Below are positions 30,494 through 37,737 of a stretch of 37,737 nucleotides of DNA, in pieces. This DNA comes from Gemmatimonadota bacterium (GTDB lineage: Bacteria > Gemmatimonadota > Gemmatimonadetes > Gemmatimonadales > Gemmatimonadaceae): positions 46,126 through 83,862 of the forward strand of contig QHVE01000032.1 of assembly GCA_003223455.1 (NCBI GenBank), given 5' to 3'. Both the position numbers and the translations under genes were made by a program. The notes under the pieces were generated by a model. That model did no database searches. It saw only the letters and a list, made by a program, of their open reading frames with translations, and was not told the DNA's origin. Numbering within the stretch: the stretch's first letter is position 1; every line of letters starts with the position of its first letter.

Positions 30494-31099
30494 TTACGCT
30501 TCCTTCCGCGCCGCGCCATCGACGGGCTCGTAGGTGGCGATGATCACGCCGGTCGTGGTGGGCACGCTCTTCACGAGCTTGAGCGCGGAGTATGGGACGC
30601 CATCGGAGAAGAGGCGCCGCCCCGACCCGAGCACCAGCGGATGGATCAGCAGTTGGAACTCATCGACCAGTCCGCGCCGCATCAGGGACTCGGCCAGCAC
30701 GCCGCTCCCCATGACGAGCAGGTCGAGCCCCGGCTCCTGCTTGAGCCGCGCGACCGCATCGGCCGCGTCGCCCTCGAGCGGCGTGGAGTTCACCCACGGG
30801 AGCGGGCCGCGGAGCGTGCGCGAGGCGACGTACTTCTGCGAGCGCTCGAACACGGCGGTGAACGGGTTGTCCGTTCGGCCGTGCCAGACGTTGTACATCT
30901 TCTCGTACGTCCAGCGGCCGAACAGCATGTCCGCGCCGCGCGACATCCCCTCTCCCATGACCTGCATCTTCACCGAGTCGTTGTACGGCGCGGACCATCC
31001 ACCGTGCGTGAAGCCGCCGCGCGGATCCTCTTCGCGCCCGCCGGGCGCCTGCATGACGCCGTCGAGCGTCACCATCTCCAATACCATCAGTCTGCGCAT
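30494..31099 (-). CDS. RibD-C/DHFR-like reductase
   Basis: A 201-residue protein of the dihydrofolate-reductase/RibD C-terminal superfamily. It opens with RRLMVLEMVTLDGVMQAPGG, has LFGRWTYEKMYNVW in the middle, and the NADPH-binding LLVMGSGVLAESLMRRGLV toward the end, with IHPLVLGSGRRLF following. Stand-alone members are common next to ECF sigma and DGPF genes. They are NADPH-dependent reductases of unknown substrate. ATG 31099 is preceded by GGAG; an in-frame ATG at 31165 lacks a ribosome site. It is the first gene of the operon and diverges from the GMC oxidoreductase at 31315. Confidence 0.9.
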   Translation of the reverse strand: MRRLMVLEMVTLDGVMQAPGGREEDPRGGFTHGGWSAPYNDSVKMQVMGEGMSRGADMLFGRWTYEKMYNVWHGRTDNPFTAVFERSQKYVASRTLRGPLPWVNSTPLEGDAADAVARLKQEPGLDLLVMGSGVLAESLMRRGLVDEFQLLIHPLVLGSGRRLFSDGVPYSALKLVKSVPTTTGVIIATYEPVDGAARKEA

Positions 31100-31314
31100 C
31101 GCCGTCTCCGTCTGAAGGTCGCCACCGGCGTCGTGTCGGGGGCTGCCTTCTATACGAACGGCCACCGGGCGGATCGACAGCGCTCGACCCGCGTCGACGT
31201 GCGGCGGCTCGGCTCGCTTGGTGTGGCGTGACCCGTGCGGCTTCCCACGCCCGGCGCACGGTCACAGTATTTGCGCCGCTCGGCACTCGCGGTCACACGA
31301 ACGGAGGGGACAGC

Positions 31315-32994
31315 GTGCAGTCAACGACCTACGACGCCATCGTGGTGGGGTCCGGCATCTCCGGCGGCTGGGCCGCCAAGGAGCTGACGGAGAAAGGGCT
31401 CAAGGTGCTCCTTTTGGAGCGCGGGCGGAACGTGGAGCACGTGAAGGACTACGTGAACGCCACGAAGGCGCCGTGGCAGTACCCGCATCGCGGCGGCCGC
31501 ACTCGAGCGATGGAGGAGGACTATCCCGTGCTCAAGCGGGACTACCCGCTGAACGAGAAGAACCTCGCCTTCTGGGTGAACGAGAAGGAGTCGCCGTACA
31601 CGGAAGTGAAGCGCTTCGACTGGTATCGTGGATACCAGGTGGGCGGCCGCTCGCTCATGTGGGGACGCCACTGCTATCGGTGGAGCGACTACGACTTCGA
31701 GGCCAATGCGAAGGACGGCATCGCGACCGACTGGCCGATCCGCTACAAGGACATCGCGCCGTGGTATAGCCATGTCGAGCGGCATGCCGGCGTGAGTGGA
31801 TCGCGCGAAGGCCTGTCCCAGCTGCCGGACAGCGATTTCCTGCCGCCGATCCCGCTCAACTGCGGCGAGGAGCTCGTCGCGCAGCGCGCGGTCAAGGCGT
31901 TCGGTGGCAAGCGGCGTGTCATCCCCGGCCGTGTCGCCAACCTCACCGCGGCGAAGGAGGGGCGCTCACCCTGTCAGTTCCGCAATGCGTGCTGGCTCGG
32001 CTGTCCCTTCGGCGCGTACTTCAGCACGCAGTCGTCCACGCTCCCCGCCGCGGCGAAGACCGGCAACCTCACGCTCAAGCCGTGGTCGATCGTGAGCGAG
32101 GTGCTCTACGATCGCGACAAGAAGCGCGCGACCGGCGTGCGCGTCCTCGACGCGGTGTCGAACCAGACGACGGACTACCAGGCGAAGGTGGTCTTCCTCT
32201 GCGCGTCCGCGCTCAACTCGACGTGGCTGCTGATGCGTTCCGCCACGGACGTGTGGCCCGGCGGTTTGGGGAGCAGCTCGGGTGAGCTCGGCCACAACCT
32301 GATGGACCACCACTTCCGCTGCGGCGCGGAGGGAACGATCGAGGGGCTCGACGACAAGTACTACCGCGGGCGGCGTCCCGTCGGCTTCTACATCCCGCGC
32401 TATCGCAATCTCTTCGGCGACAAGCGTCCCTACCTGCGCGGCTTCGGCTACCAGGGAAGCGCGAGCCGCGCCGGCTGGTCACGCGCCGTGAAGGAGCTCG
32501 GCGTGGGCGGCGCGTTCAAGGACGCGATGGCGCAGCCCGGCGACTGGTCGATCGGCGCCACCGCGTTCGGCGAGATGCTGCCCAACCACGCGAACACCGT
32601 CACGTTCGACCCGGTGAAGAAGGACAAATGGGGACTGCCGGTGCTGAGGATCGATTGCGCCACCGGCGAGAACGAAGCCGCCATGCGCAAGGACATGATG
32701 GCCGACATGGCCGAGCTGCTCGAGCAGACCGGTGTGAAGCGCGTGAGCACGTACGACAACGAGTCGTTCCCCGGCATGGGCATCCACGAGATGGGGACGG
32801 CGCGCATGGGCCGCGATCCCAAGACGTCGGTGCTCAACGCGCACAACCAGGTGTGGGACGCGCCGAACGTGTTCGTCACCGACGGCGCGTGCATGGTGTC
32901 GTCGAACTGTGTGAACCCGTCGCTCACGTACATGGCGCTCACGGCTCGCGCGGCGGATTTCGCCGTGAACGAGCTCAATCGTCGCACCCTCTGA
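31315..32994 (+). CDS. GMC-family FAD oxidoreductase
   Basis: A 559-residue flavoprotein. The FAD-binding start is AIVVGSGISGGWAAKEL (residues 8-24). The family's GGRSLMWGRHCYRW and DYDFEA follow, with NLMDHHFR in the middle. The end region GIHEMGTARMGRDP and then VSSNCVNPSLTYMALTARA holds the substrate-base residues. Members oxidise sugars, sugar alcohols or polyketides. The gluconate-dehydrogenase-like subgroup works with a subunit-3 partner, encoded here 13 bases downstream, and with a cytochrome c. The protein lacks its own signal peptide, so the Tat-exported partner may carry it across the membrane as a folded complex. GTG 31315 has GGAGGGGA upstream. Confidence 0.93.
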   Translation: MQSTTYDAIVVGSGISGGWAAKELTEKGLKVLLLERGRNVEHVKDYVNATKAPWQYPHRGGRTRAMEEDYPVLKRDYPLNEKNLAFWVNEKESPYTEVKRFDWYRGYQVGGRSLMWGRHCYRWSDYDFEANAKDGIATDWPIRYKDIAPWYSHVERHAGVSGSREGLSQLPDSDFLPPIPLNCGEELVAQRAVKAFGGKRRVIPGRVANLTAAKEGRSPCQFRNACWLGCPFGAYFSTQSSTLPAAAKTGNLTLKPWSIVSEVLYDRDKKRATGVRVLDAVSNQTTDYQAKVVFLCASALNSTWLLMRSATDVWPGGLGSSSGELGHNLMDHHFRCGAEGTIEGLDDKYYRGRRPVGFYIPRYRNLFGDKRPYLRGFGYQGSASRAGWSRAVKELGVGGAFKDAMAQPGDWSIGATAFGEMLPNHANTVTFDPVKKDKWGLPVLRIDCATGENEAAMRKDMMADMAELLEQTGVKRVSTYDNESFPGMGIHEMGTARMGRDPKTSVLNAHNQVWDAPNVFVTDGACMVSSNCVNPSLTYMALTARAADFAVNELNRRTL

Positions 32995-33007
32995 CCCCGT
33001 CGAGCCA

Positions 33008-33781
33008 ATGTCGGACATCGAGCACGGACAATCGATCGATCGGCGCGAGGCCATCAAGCGCGTGGGTGTGATGCTCGGCGGCGTGGCGTTCGTCGGGGGC
33101 ACGAACCTGCTGGTGGCGTGCGAGAAGGCGGGAACACCGGCGCGCGACAGCGCCGCCGCCACGGGCACTGGACCATTCACCACCCAGGACGTCGCGCTGC
33201 TCGACGAGATCGCCGAGACGATTCTGCCCCAGACGAAGACGCCGGGCGCGAAGGCGGCGAAGACGGGTGCGTTCATGGCGCTGATGGTGACGGACTCGTA
33301 CAGCCCGGCCGATCAGCGCATCTTCCGCGACGGGATGCGCCAACTGGATCAGGTCACGCAGCAGGCGCACAAGGTCGGCTTCATGGCGGCCACCCCGGCG
33401 CAGCGACTCGCGGTCCTGACGCAGCTCGACCGCGAGCAGAAGCGCGACATGGATGCGCGCGACGCCGCGGTCCGCGCGAAGAAGGGACTGCCCCCCGTCC
33501 CCATCCCCGCCGAAGCGGGCGTCGCAGGCAAGGAGGGCGACGCCTACCTCTCCGACCAGCGCCAGGAGAACGCGGCAACGGGGAAGACAAACCCCGCCCC
33601 GGCGATCACGGCCGATTCGCCGACGCACTACTTCCGCATGATGAAGGAGCTCGCACTGCTCGGCTACTTCACCTCGGAGATCGGCTACACGCAGGCGCAG
33701 CGCTACGAGGAGACGCCGGGGCGGTGGGAACCGTGCGCGCCTTATACGAAGGGGGAGCCGGCGTGGGCGCCCCATGCCTAG
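33008..33781 (+). CDS. Gluconate 2-dehydrogenase subunit 3-type protein (Tat lipoprotein)
   Basis: A 257-residue partner of the GMC oxidoreductase. The N terminus reads DRREAIKRVGVMLGG (twin Arg12-Arg13), a hydrophobic stretch (~19-36) and a lipobox LVAC with Cys38, which predicts export by the Tat pathway and lipidation. The mature domain has FTTQDVALLDEIAETILPQT (about 57-76), typical of subunit 3, and a C-terminal aromatic motif HYFRMMKELALLGYFTSEIG. The subunit is needed for stability and export of the flavin subunit. Insertions of Pro/Ala-rich sequence (KKGLPPVPIPAEAG) lie in the middle. It sits 13 bases after the oxidoreductase and ends before a large inverted-repeat spacer. Confidence 0.9.
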   Translation: MSDIEHGQSIDRREAIKRVGVMLGGVAFVGGTNLLVACEKAGTPARDSAAATGTGPFTTQDVALLDEIAETILPQTKTPGAKAAKTGAFMALMVTDSYSPADQRIFRDGMRQLDQVTQQAHKVGFMAATPAQRLAVLTQLDREQKRDMDARDAAVRAKKGLPPVPIPAEAGVAGKEGDAYLSDQRQENAATGKTNPAPAITADSPTHYFRMMKELALLGYFTSEIGYTQAQRYEETPGRWEPCAPYTKGEPAWAPHA

Positions 33782-33787
33782 TGAGTT

Positions 33788-33966
33788 GGTGAGTTGGTGA
33801 GTTGGCTAGTTAGTGAGTTGGACGGTGAACTAGTGAGCTGAACGGTACGTGCCACGAACCAGCGTAGAGCTCCCTCAGTGGTGTCTCCACGCTGGTTCGT
33901 GGCCGTTCGCGGTCAACTCACCAATCAACCGACCAGCCAACCAACGATCCAACTCACCAACTCACC
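33788..33966. repeat. Inverted repeat of GTGAGTTG words
   Basis: GTGAGTTG units are tandemly repeated at 33781-33805 and more loosely to 33840. Their complements (CCAACTCACC words) fill 33911-33966. A perfect 18-bp pair joins 33788-33805 with 33949-33966. The right arm runs into the last codons and the TGA stop (33962-33964) of the cytochrome gene. Inside lies a separate 15-bp hairpin. Like the repeats at 7623 and 8393, it sits at a gene end and is made of short tandem words. Confidence 0.7.
33851..33903. terminator. 15-bp perfect hairpin between convergent genes
   Basis: GCCACGAACCAGCGT (33851-33865) pairs with ACGCTGGTTCGTGGC (33889-33903) around a 23-base loop. It lies in the centre of the inverted-repeat spacer between the convergent ends 33781 and 33962 and would act on both strands. 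Confidence 0.65.
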
Positions 33967-36604
33967 GCCGTATGGCCCCCAACTCCGCCTCCGTCCACGC
34001 TTTCTTCCGTCCGGCCGTGGCGCCGCGGACTTCCTGCACCGCCGCCGGCGTGATGGGCGACGCCGTGTTTCCCCATGAGCGGCGAACGTAGGTCAGCACG
34101 GCCGCGATCTGCTCGTCCGTCATCGAGCCGCCGACGGGAGGCATGAGCATCTCGCCTTCCTTGCCGTGCAGCACGATGCGGATCACCTGCGGCTCGGGCG
34201 AGAGCGCCCAGCGCGAGCCGACGAGACTCTTCGCCACGCCCGGCAGTCCCTGACCATTCGCCTGGTGACACCCCGCGCACGTCGCGGTGAACTGCTGCTG
34301 TCCCGCGGCATAGCGGCGCTGCTCCTCCTCGGTGAGTGGACGCGCGTCGGGTGACACGGGCCGCGGCTTGCCCGGCCAGTCGAGCGTCGCGGCCACGCGA
34401 CGCGCCCGCACGCTCAACGCGCTGTCGGCGCCCTCCGCCATCGCCAGCAGTGCCGCGGGCGCGGCCGAGAGCGTGACCGCCGGAGCGCCGCCGCGGAAGC
34501 CGCCGCCGCCGCGCCCACCACGTGCGCCGGCACCCCCGCCGGCACCGCCAGCGCCAGCGCCGCCAGCACCACCCGGACCTCGCTCGCCCGCCGGAGGACT
34601 GCCAGGCGCGGCGAACCCGAACTGCGCACTCGGCGGCTGCAGCCCTTCCAGCAGCGCGAGCCGCTGCCAGCGCGGCCGAGATTCTTCCGTCGCCCATGCG
34701 AGCACCTGCTGCACGCCTGCGCTGTCGCGCGCACGAAGCAGCGCGCCGCCGAGCGCCCGTACCGTCGCCGCCGATCGATCCGACGGACCCGACGACGCGA
34801 GCACCCGCTCGAGGAAGGCGCGTTCCCGTCCCGCCAACCCGCTCACCACGAGGTCCGCCACTACGGGATCGCCGCCGCTGCGCATCGTCAGCGTGGCGAG
34901 CGCGCTCTCACGCTCTGCCGCGGGCAACTCGCCCAGCGACGCGGCGAGCTGACGTCGCACGGCGGGTGTCGCGTCGTCCACGAGCTTGAGCACTGCGCCG
35001 CGCACCGGGGCGTCCGGCTTCGCCAGCGCCGGCTCGGCGATGCGCACCGCGGCGGCGCGCACGTGCTGCGATTTGTCGGCGAGCGCGGCGCCGAGCGTTG
35101 CATCGTCGACCGCGTCGAGCCCGTCGAGCGTCCACAACGCGTGCAACCGCGTGATGTCGCTCGGCGCCGCGCGCACGAGCTGCTTCAGCGCGGGCACCAC
35201 CGAGCGGTCGCCCCGTTCGACGAGCAGTCGCTGCGCCGTGATGCGCCACCAGCCGTTCGGATGCGCGAGCGTGCTCACGAGCTGCGCCGGCGTGGCGCGC
35301 GAGAGATGTGGGCGCGCCGCACGCCGGGTCGTGGCGTGCACGACCCGATAGATGCGGCCGAGGCCGACCGGCTGCTCGAGGCCGTACTTCTTGATCTGCT
35401 CCTCGAGGTAGCCGGTGATGAACACGCGGTGCTGGATGATGCCGCGGTACATGTCGACGACGTACAGCGTGCCGTCGGGCGCCGTGGTCGTGAACACGGG
35501 GCGCGAGCGCACGTCCGTGGCCGCGAGAAAGCTCGGTCGCTCGTCGCCGGCGCGCGCGGTGAGCATTCCCGACGAGTCCTCGTGCACCACGAACCGCTCG
35601 ACGAGATTGCCCGCCGGCTCGGTGATGAAGACGTTGTCGCGCAGCGCCGCGGGCAGCCGGTCGCCGACGTACGCCGTGGGGCTCGACGCGGAGGTGAATC
35701 GCCGGAGCGTGCTGTCGGCGCGCAGCACCTGCGGCTGATAGCCGCGGTTCACCACCGGCGTGGCGTGCGCGGGAAACACCTCGACGTTCGGGATCACCGC
35801 CTCATACAGGCCGTGCATCGTCGACTGGCTCGCCGAGCGAGCGCCGTAGTGCTCCGACACGAGATCCACGTGCAGCGGATCCTCGTTGCTGTTGCGGTAG
35901 AGGCGCCCGTACGAGTCCATCGACACTCCCCACTGCCCTTCCGACGGCGTCTTCCGGTACTCGAGCTTCCCGTCGCGCAGCCGGAACTCGCCGGCGTAGT
36001 TGGCGTTGTGGATCCAGTTGTCGAGCCCCCACACGAAGCCATTCGCGTTGTGCTCCGGGTTCGACTGCTTCGTGCCGTAGTCGTCGCGCACGAGCGTCTT
36101 CGTGTCGGCCCTGCCGTCGCCGTTCGTGTCGCGCGCGAGCCAGAGGTTCGGCGTCTCCGCGACGAGGACGCCTTGGGAGAGCACCTTCACCGAGCGCGGG
36201 AGCACGAGGCTGTCGAGGAACACCGTCTTCTTGTCCATCTTGCCGTCGTCGTTCGTGTCCTCGAGCACGACGATGCGCCCGATCGGCCGGTCCTCGCCCG
36301 TGCCCGCGAGGTTGGGCATGAACGCGCGCATCTCGACGACGTACATCCGCCCGTCGGGATCGAAGTCGATCGCCACGGGGTCCTGCACCAGCGGCTCGGC
36401 GGCCACGAGCTCGAGCTTGTAGCCCGCGGGCAGGTGGTAGCTGGCCATCGTCTGCACTGGCGAGAGCACGGGCGCGTCCTCTGCGGCGGCGGGGCGCTCC
36501 GCATCGCGCGACAGCGCGTACCGGGTTGGGACGAGCGCGACGAGGACGGCGGCGAGCGAGAACGAGCGGAGCGCGATGCGCATGACGGAGCGTGGGAGCG
36601 ACAT
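33962..36604 (-). CDS. PVC-type propeller-HEAT-cytochrome c protein
   Basis: An 880-residue exported protein. After a signal peptide (~15-33) comes a membrane-bound-dehydrogenase-type beta-propeller (about 55-450). It shows SYHLPAGYKLELVAAEPLV at its start, Ca2+-type loops DTNDDGKMDKKT and DTNGDGRADTKT, and YVVDMYRGIIQHRVFITGYL near its end. HEAT repeats cover about 455-650. A low-complexity Gly/Ala/Pro linker follows (about 665-710). The end is a cytochrome c domain with CAGCH (Cys776, Cys779, His780) and an axial-Met candidate in EMLMPPVGG. Members shuttle electrons from sugar dehydrogenases to the respiratory chain. The start is ATG 36604 or 36583, without ribosome sites. Its stop lies inside the repeat at 33949-33966. 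Confidence 0.92.
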   Translation of the reverse strand: MSLPRSVMRIALRSFSLAAVLVALVPTRYALSRDAERPAAAEDAPVLSPVQTMASYHLPAGYKLELVAAEPLVQDPVAIDFDPDGRMYVVEMRAFMPNLAGTGEDRPIGRIVVLEDTNDDGKMDKKTVFLDSLVLPRSVKVLSQGVLVAETPNLWLARDTNGDGRADTKTLVRDDYGTKQSNPEHNANGFVWGLDNWIHNANYAGEFRLRDGKLEYRKTPSEGQWGVSMDSYGRLYRNSNEDPLHVDLVSEHYGARSASQSTMHGLYEAVIPNVEVFPAHATPVVNRGYQPQVLRADSTLRRFTSASSPTAYVGDRLPAALRDNVFITEPAGNLVERFVVHEDSSGMLTARAGDERPSFLAATDVRSRPVFTTTAPDGTLYVVDMYRGIIQHRVFITGYLEEQIKKYGLEQPVGLGRIYRVVHATTRRAARPHLSRATPAQLVSTLAHPNGWWRITAQRLLVERGDRSVVPALKQLVRAAPSDITRLHALWTLDGLDAVDDATLGAALADKSQHVRAAAVRIAEPALAKPDAPVRGAVLKLVDDATPAVRRQLAASLGELPAAERESALATLTMRSGGDPVVADLVVSGLAGRERAFLERVLASSGPSDRSAATVRALGGALLRARDSAGVQQVLAWATEESRPRWQRLALLEGLQPPSAQFGFAAPGSPPAGERGPGGAGGAGAGGAGGGAGARGGRGGGGFRGGAPAVTLSAAPAALLAMAEGADSALSVRARRVAATLDWPGKPRPVSPDARPLTEEEQRRYAAGQQQFTATCAGCHQANGQGLPGVAKSLVGSRWALSPEPQVIRIVLHGKEGEMLMPPVGGSMTDEQIAAVLTYVRRSWGNTASPITPAAVQEVRGATAGRKKAWTEAELGAIRR

Positions 36605-36664
36605 GGTGGGCGAGCAGCGGTGACGCGCGCGCCGCATGGCGGCGCGCCGTGTCGCTGGTGCGGG

Positions 36665-37737
36665 TCAGACGAGAATCTTCACCAGGTTGTTGTAGCTGAT
36701 CGCTGCGGCGGCCAGTGAGTCGCCGCTCTGTGGCGCGCTGTCCTGCTCGACGTAGAAATGCTTCATCCCGGCGAGCGCCGCCTGCGCGAAGATCGGCCGG
36801 TAGTCGATCTCCCCTTCACCGAGCGGGACGATGCGCGCCGCGCGATGCCGCTCCGACTGATTGGCCATGCCCTTCAACGCCGCGAGACCGGCGATGTCCT
36901 TCACGTGCCAGACCTCGAACCGGCCGGGCGCCTGCCTGAACAGGTCGAGCGCGTTCTGCCCCGCGACGGTCGCCCACCCGATGTCGAGCTCCATCGCCAC
37001 GAGGCTTGGATCGGTCTCGGCGAGCAACACGTCGTACGGGCGCTGCGAGCTGTCGGCGAGCGGCTCGAACTCCTCGGTGTGATTGTGGACGATGACCTTG
37101 ATGCCGTGCTTCTGCGTGATGCGACCGATCTCGTTCAGCTGCTGCGCGGTGCGCTTCGCGGCGTCGAGCGTCTGTCGCGGCGCGGGTGGACGCGGCGCTC
37201 GAGCTTCCCCGGCGGCGGGTGCGGGGCCAGCCGCGGGCGCGCCACCGGCCGTCGCACCGGGCGCACCCGGTGCGCCGCCTGGTGCGCCGCCTGGTGCGCC
37301 GCCTGGTGCGCCGCCGCCGGCCCCACGCCGACCGCCGCCGAGGTTCACCGTCGTGTAGCGATGCCCGATCGCGGCGTAGGCGTCCAGCGTCGGCTCCAGC
37401 TCGGCGCCCCCCGGTGGGCTGACGTGCGTGGTCGGCGCCACGAGCCCCGCCCGGTCGAGGAATTCCTTGATCTGCGGCAGCGTGTGCGTGCCGTAGCTGA
37501 TCGTCGGCTGCACTTCCTTGTAGCCGATGCGCGCCACGGCGAGCAGCGTGCCCGGGTAATCGGCGGGAAAGCGATCGCGGACGGTGAAGAGCTGGAGACC
37601 GATCCGGTCTCGCAGGCTCGCCATCGAGCCGCTCGACACCGCGGCGCCGGACGCGGCGAATGCGGACGGCATGTTCCGGGCGCACGCGGTGGCCAGCGCG
37701 CCGCCTCCGATCGCGGCGATGGTCTGAAGGAACGTGC
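36665..37737 (-). CDS. Tat-exported sugar phosphate isomerase/epimerase-like TIM barrel (partial)
   Basis: A TIM-barrel protein of the xylose-isomerase-like superfamily, cut by the window edge. The upstream coding sequence continues past 37672 without a stop and reads an N-terminal signal TFLQTIAAIGGGALATACA, whose start lies outside. It is a Tat- or lipoprotein-type signal. The barrel opens LRDRIGLQLFTVRDRFPADY; later VIVHNHTEEFEPL, VAMELDIGWATVAGQ and EVWHVKDIAGL carry likely His/Glu/Asp metal ligands, and the end is MKHFYVEQDSAPQSGD. A Gly/Ala/Pro-rich insert of ~60 residues interrupts the barrel early, coded partly by a 12-bp tandem repeat. Exported members near GMC oxidoreductases probably act on oxidised sugars, for example 3-keto-glycosides. 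It is the upstream neighbour of the cytochrome gene, 60 bases away. Confidence 0.85.
   Translation of the reverse strand, partial: TFLQTIAAIGGGALATACARNMPSAFAASGAAVSSGSMASLRDRIGLQLFTVRDRFPADYPGTLLAVARIGYKEVQPTISYGTHTLPQIKEFLDRAGLVAPTTHVSPPGGAELEPTLDAYAAIGHRYTTVNLGGGRRGAGGGAPGGAPGGAPGGAPGAPGATAGGAPAAGPAPAAGEARAPRPPAPRQTLDAAKRTAQQLNEIGRITQKHGIKVIVHNHTEEFEPLADSSQRPYDVLLAETDPSLVAMELDIGWATVAGQNALDLFRQAPGRFEVWHVKDIAGLAALKGMANQSERHRAARIVPLGEGEIDYRPIFAQAALAGMKHFYVEQDSAPQSGDSLAAAAISYNNLVKILV
37269..37316. repeat. 12-bp tandem repeat coding a Gly-Ala-Pro insert
   Basis: The unit GGTGCGCCGCCT is repeated nearly four times (37269-37280, 37281-37292, 37293-37304, then GGTGCGCCGCCG). On the minus strand it codes GGAP units of the low-complexity insert in the sugar isomerase gene. 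It is in frame, so copy-number changes would lengthen or shorten the protein without breaking it. Confidence 0.8.

Noticed and set aside
1-37737. tRNA, rRNA, CRISPR, integrase or transposase genes
   Set aside because: None could be recognised on either strand; regular spaced repeats of CRISPR type are absent.

Overview
This window is GC-rich bacterial DNA, roughly 70 % G+C by eye, with densely packed protein genes. I see no rRNA, tRNA, CRISPR array, integrase or transposase. The gene mix points to a free-living aerobic member of the Gemmatimonadota or a close relative: PVC-type propeller/cytochrome proteins, a GMC oxidoreductase with a gluconate-2-dehydrogenase subunit-3 partner, an ECF sigma factor paired with a DGPF protein, many PRC-barrel and lipoprotein genes, and GTG starts with GTGA overlaps. 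This placement is an inference from gene content; there is no marker gene.

Layout. (1) 1-7622: an RsbRD-N-like helical protein, a DUF3597 protein and an orphan membrane histidine kinase. Then comes a tightly coupled minus-strand operon (6650 down to 2827): DUF1259 protein, Dph6-like PP-loop ATPase, small lipoprotein, NRAMP-like transporter with altered metal-site motifs, and two PRC-barrel-like proteins. A third PRC-barrel gene diverges from it. (2) 7623-10925: an unusual inverted repeat, a nitroreductase, a small unlisted membrane-protein candidate, and a minus-strand cluster of phage-like annealing-type protein, sigma-70-like factor and S24/LexA-like protease. The protease gene appears frameshifted. 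(3) 11077-15660: an Asp-box beta-propeller with a MoaD/ThiS partner, a class-B/e(P4)-type acid phosphatase lipoprotein, an ACT-domain protein, an MDR oxidoreductase and a cupin. (4) 15746-21054: remains of an alpha/beta hydrolase gene, a short CDF-like metal transporter overlapping a prolyl oligopeptidase, an ArsR/SRPBCC pair with a visible promoter, a ClpP peptidase and a small helical protein.

(5) 21115-28812: a cysteine-free propeller/HEAT secreted protein, then a chemosensory-type island of one CheR-PAS-coiled-coil-PAS protein and three separate CheB methylesterase domains, none with a receiver domain. (6) 28847-31099: ECF42-type sigma factor, DGPF/YCII protein and DHFR-like reductase in one operon. 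(7) 31315-37737: GMC oxidoreductase with its subunit-3 partner, facing a propeller-HEAT-cytochrome c protein and a Tat-exported sugar isomerase/epimerase that runs off the right edge. These four look like an extracytoplasmic sugar-oxidation module, possibly of the 3-keto-glycoside type.

Two things recur. Many gene ends carry perfect hairpins without a U-tract. Three spacers carry short tandem words (GAGTACC, GGAGGTTTGG, GTGAGTTG) arranged between inverted repeats. The best candidates for something new are the sigma/S24/annealing-protein cluster, the transporter-PRC operon, and the receiver-less CheR/CheB island.
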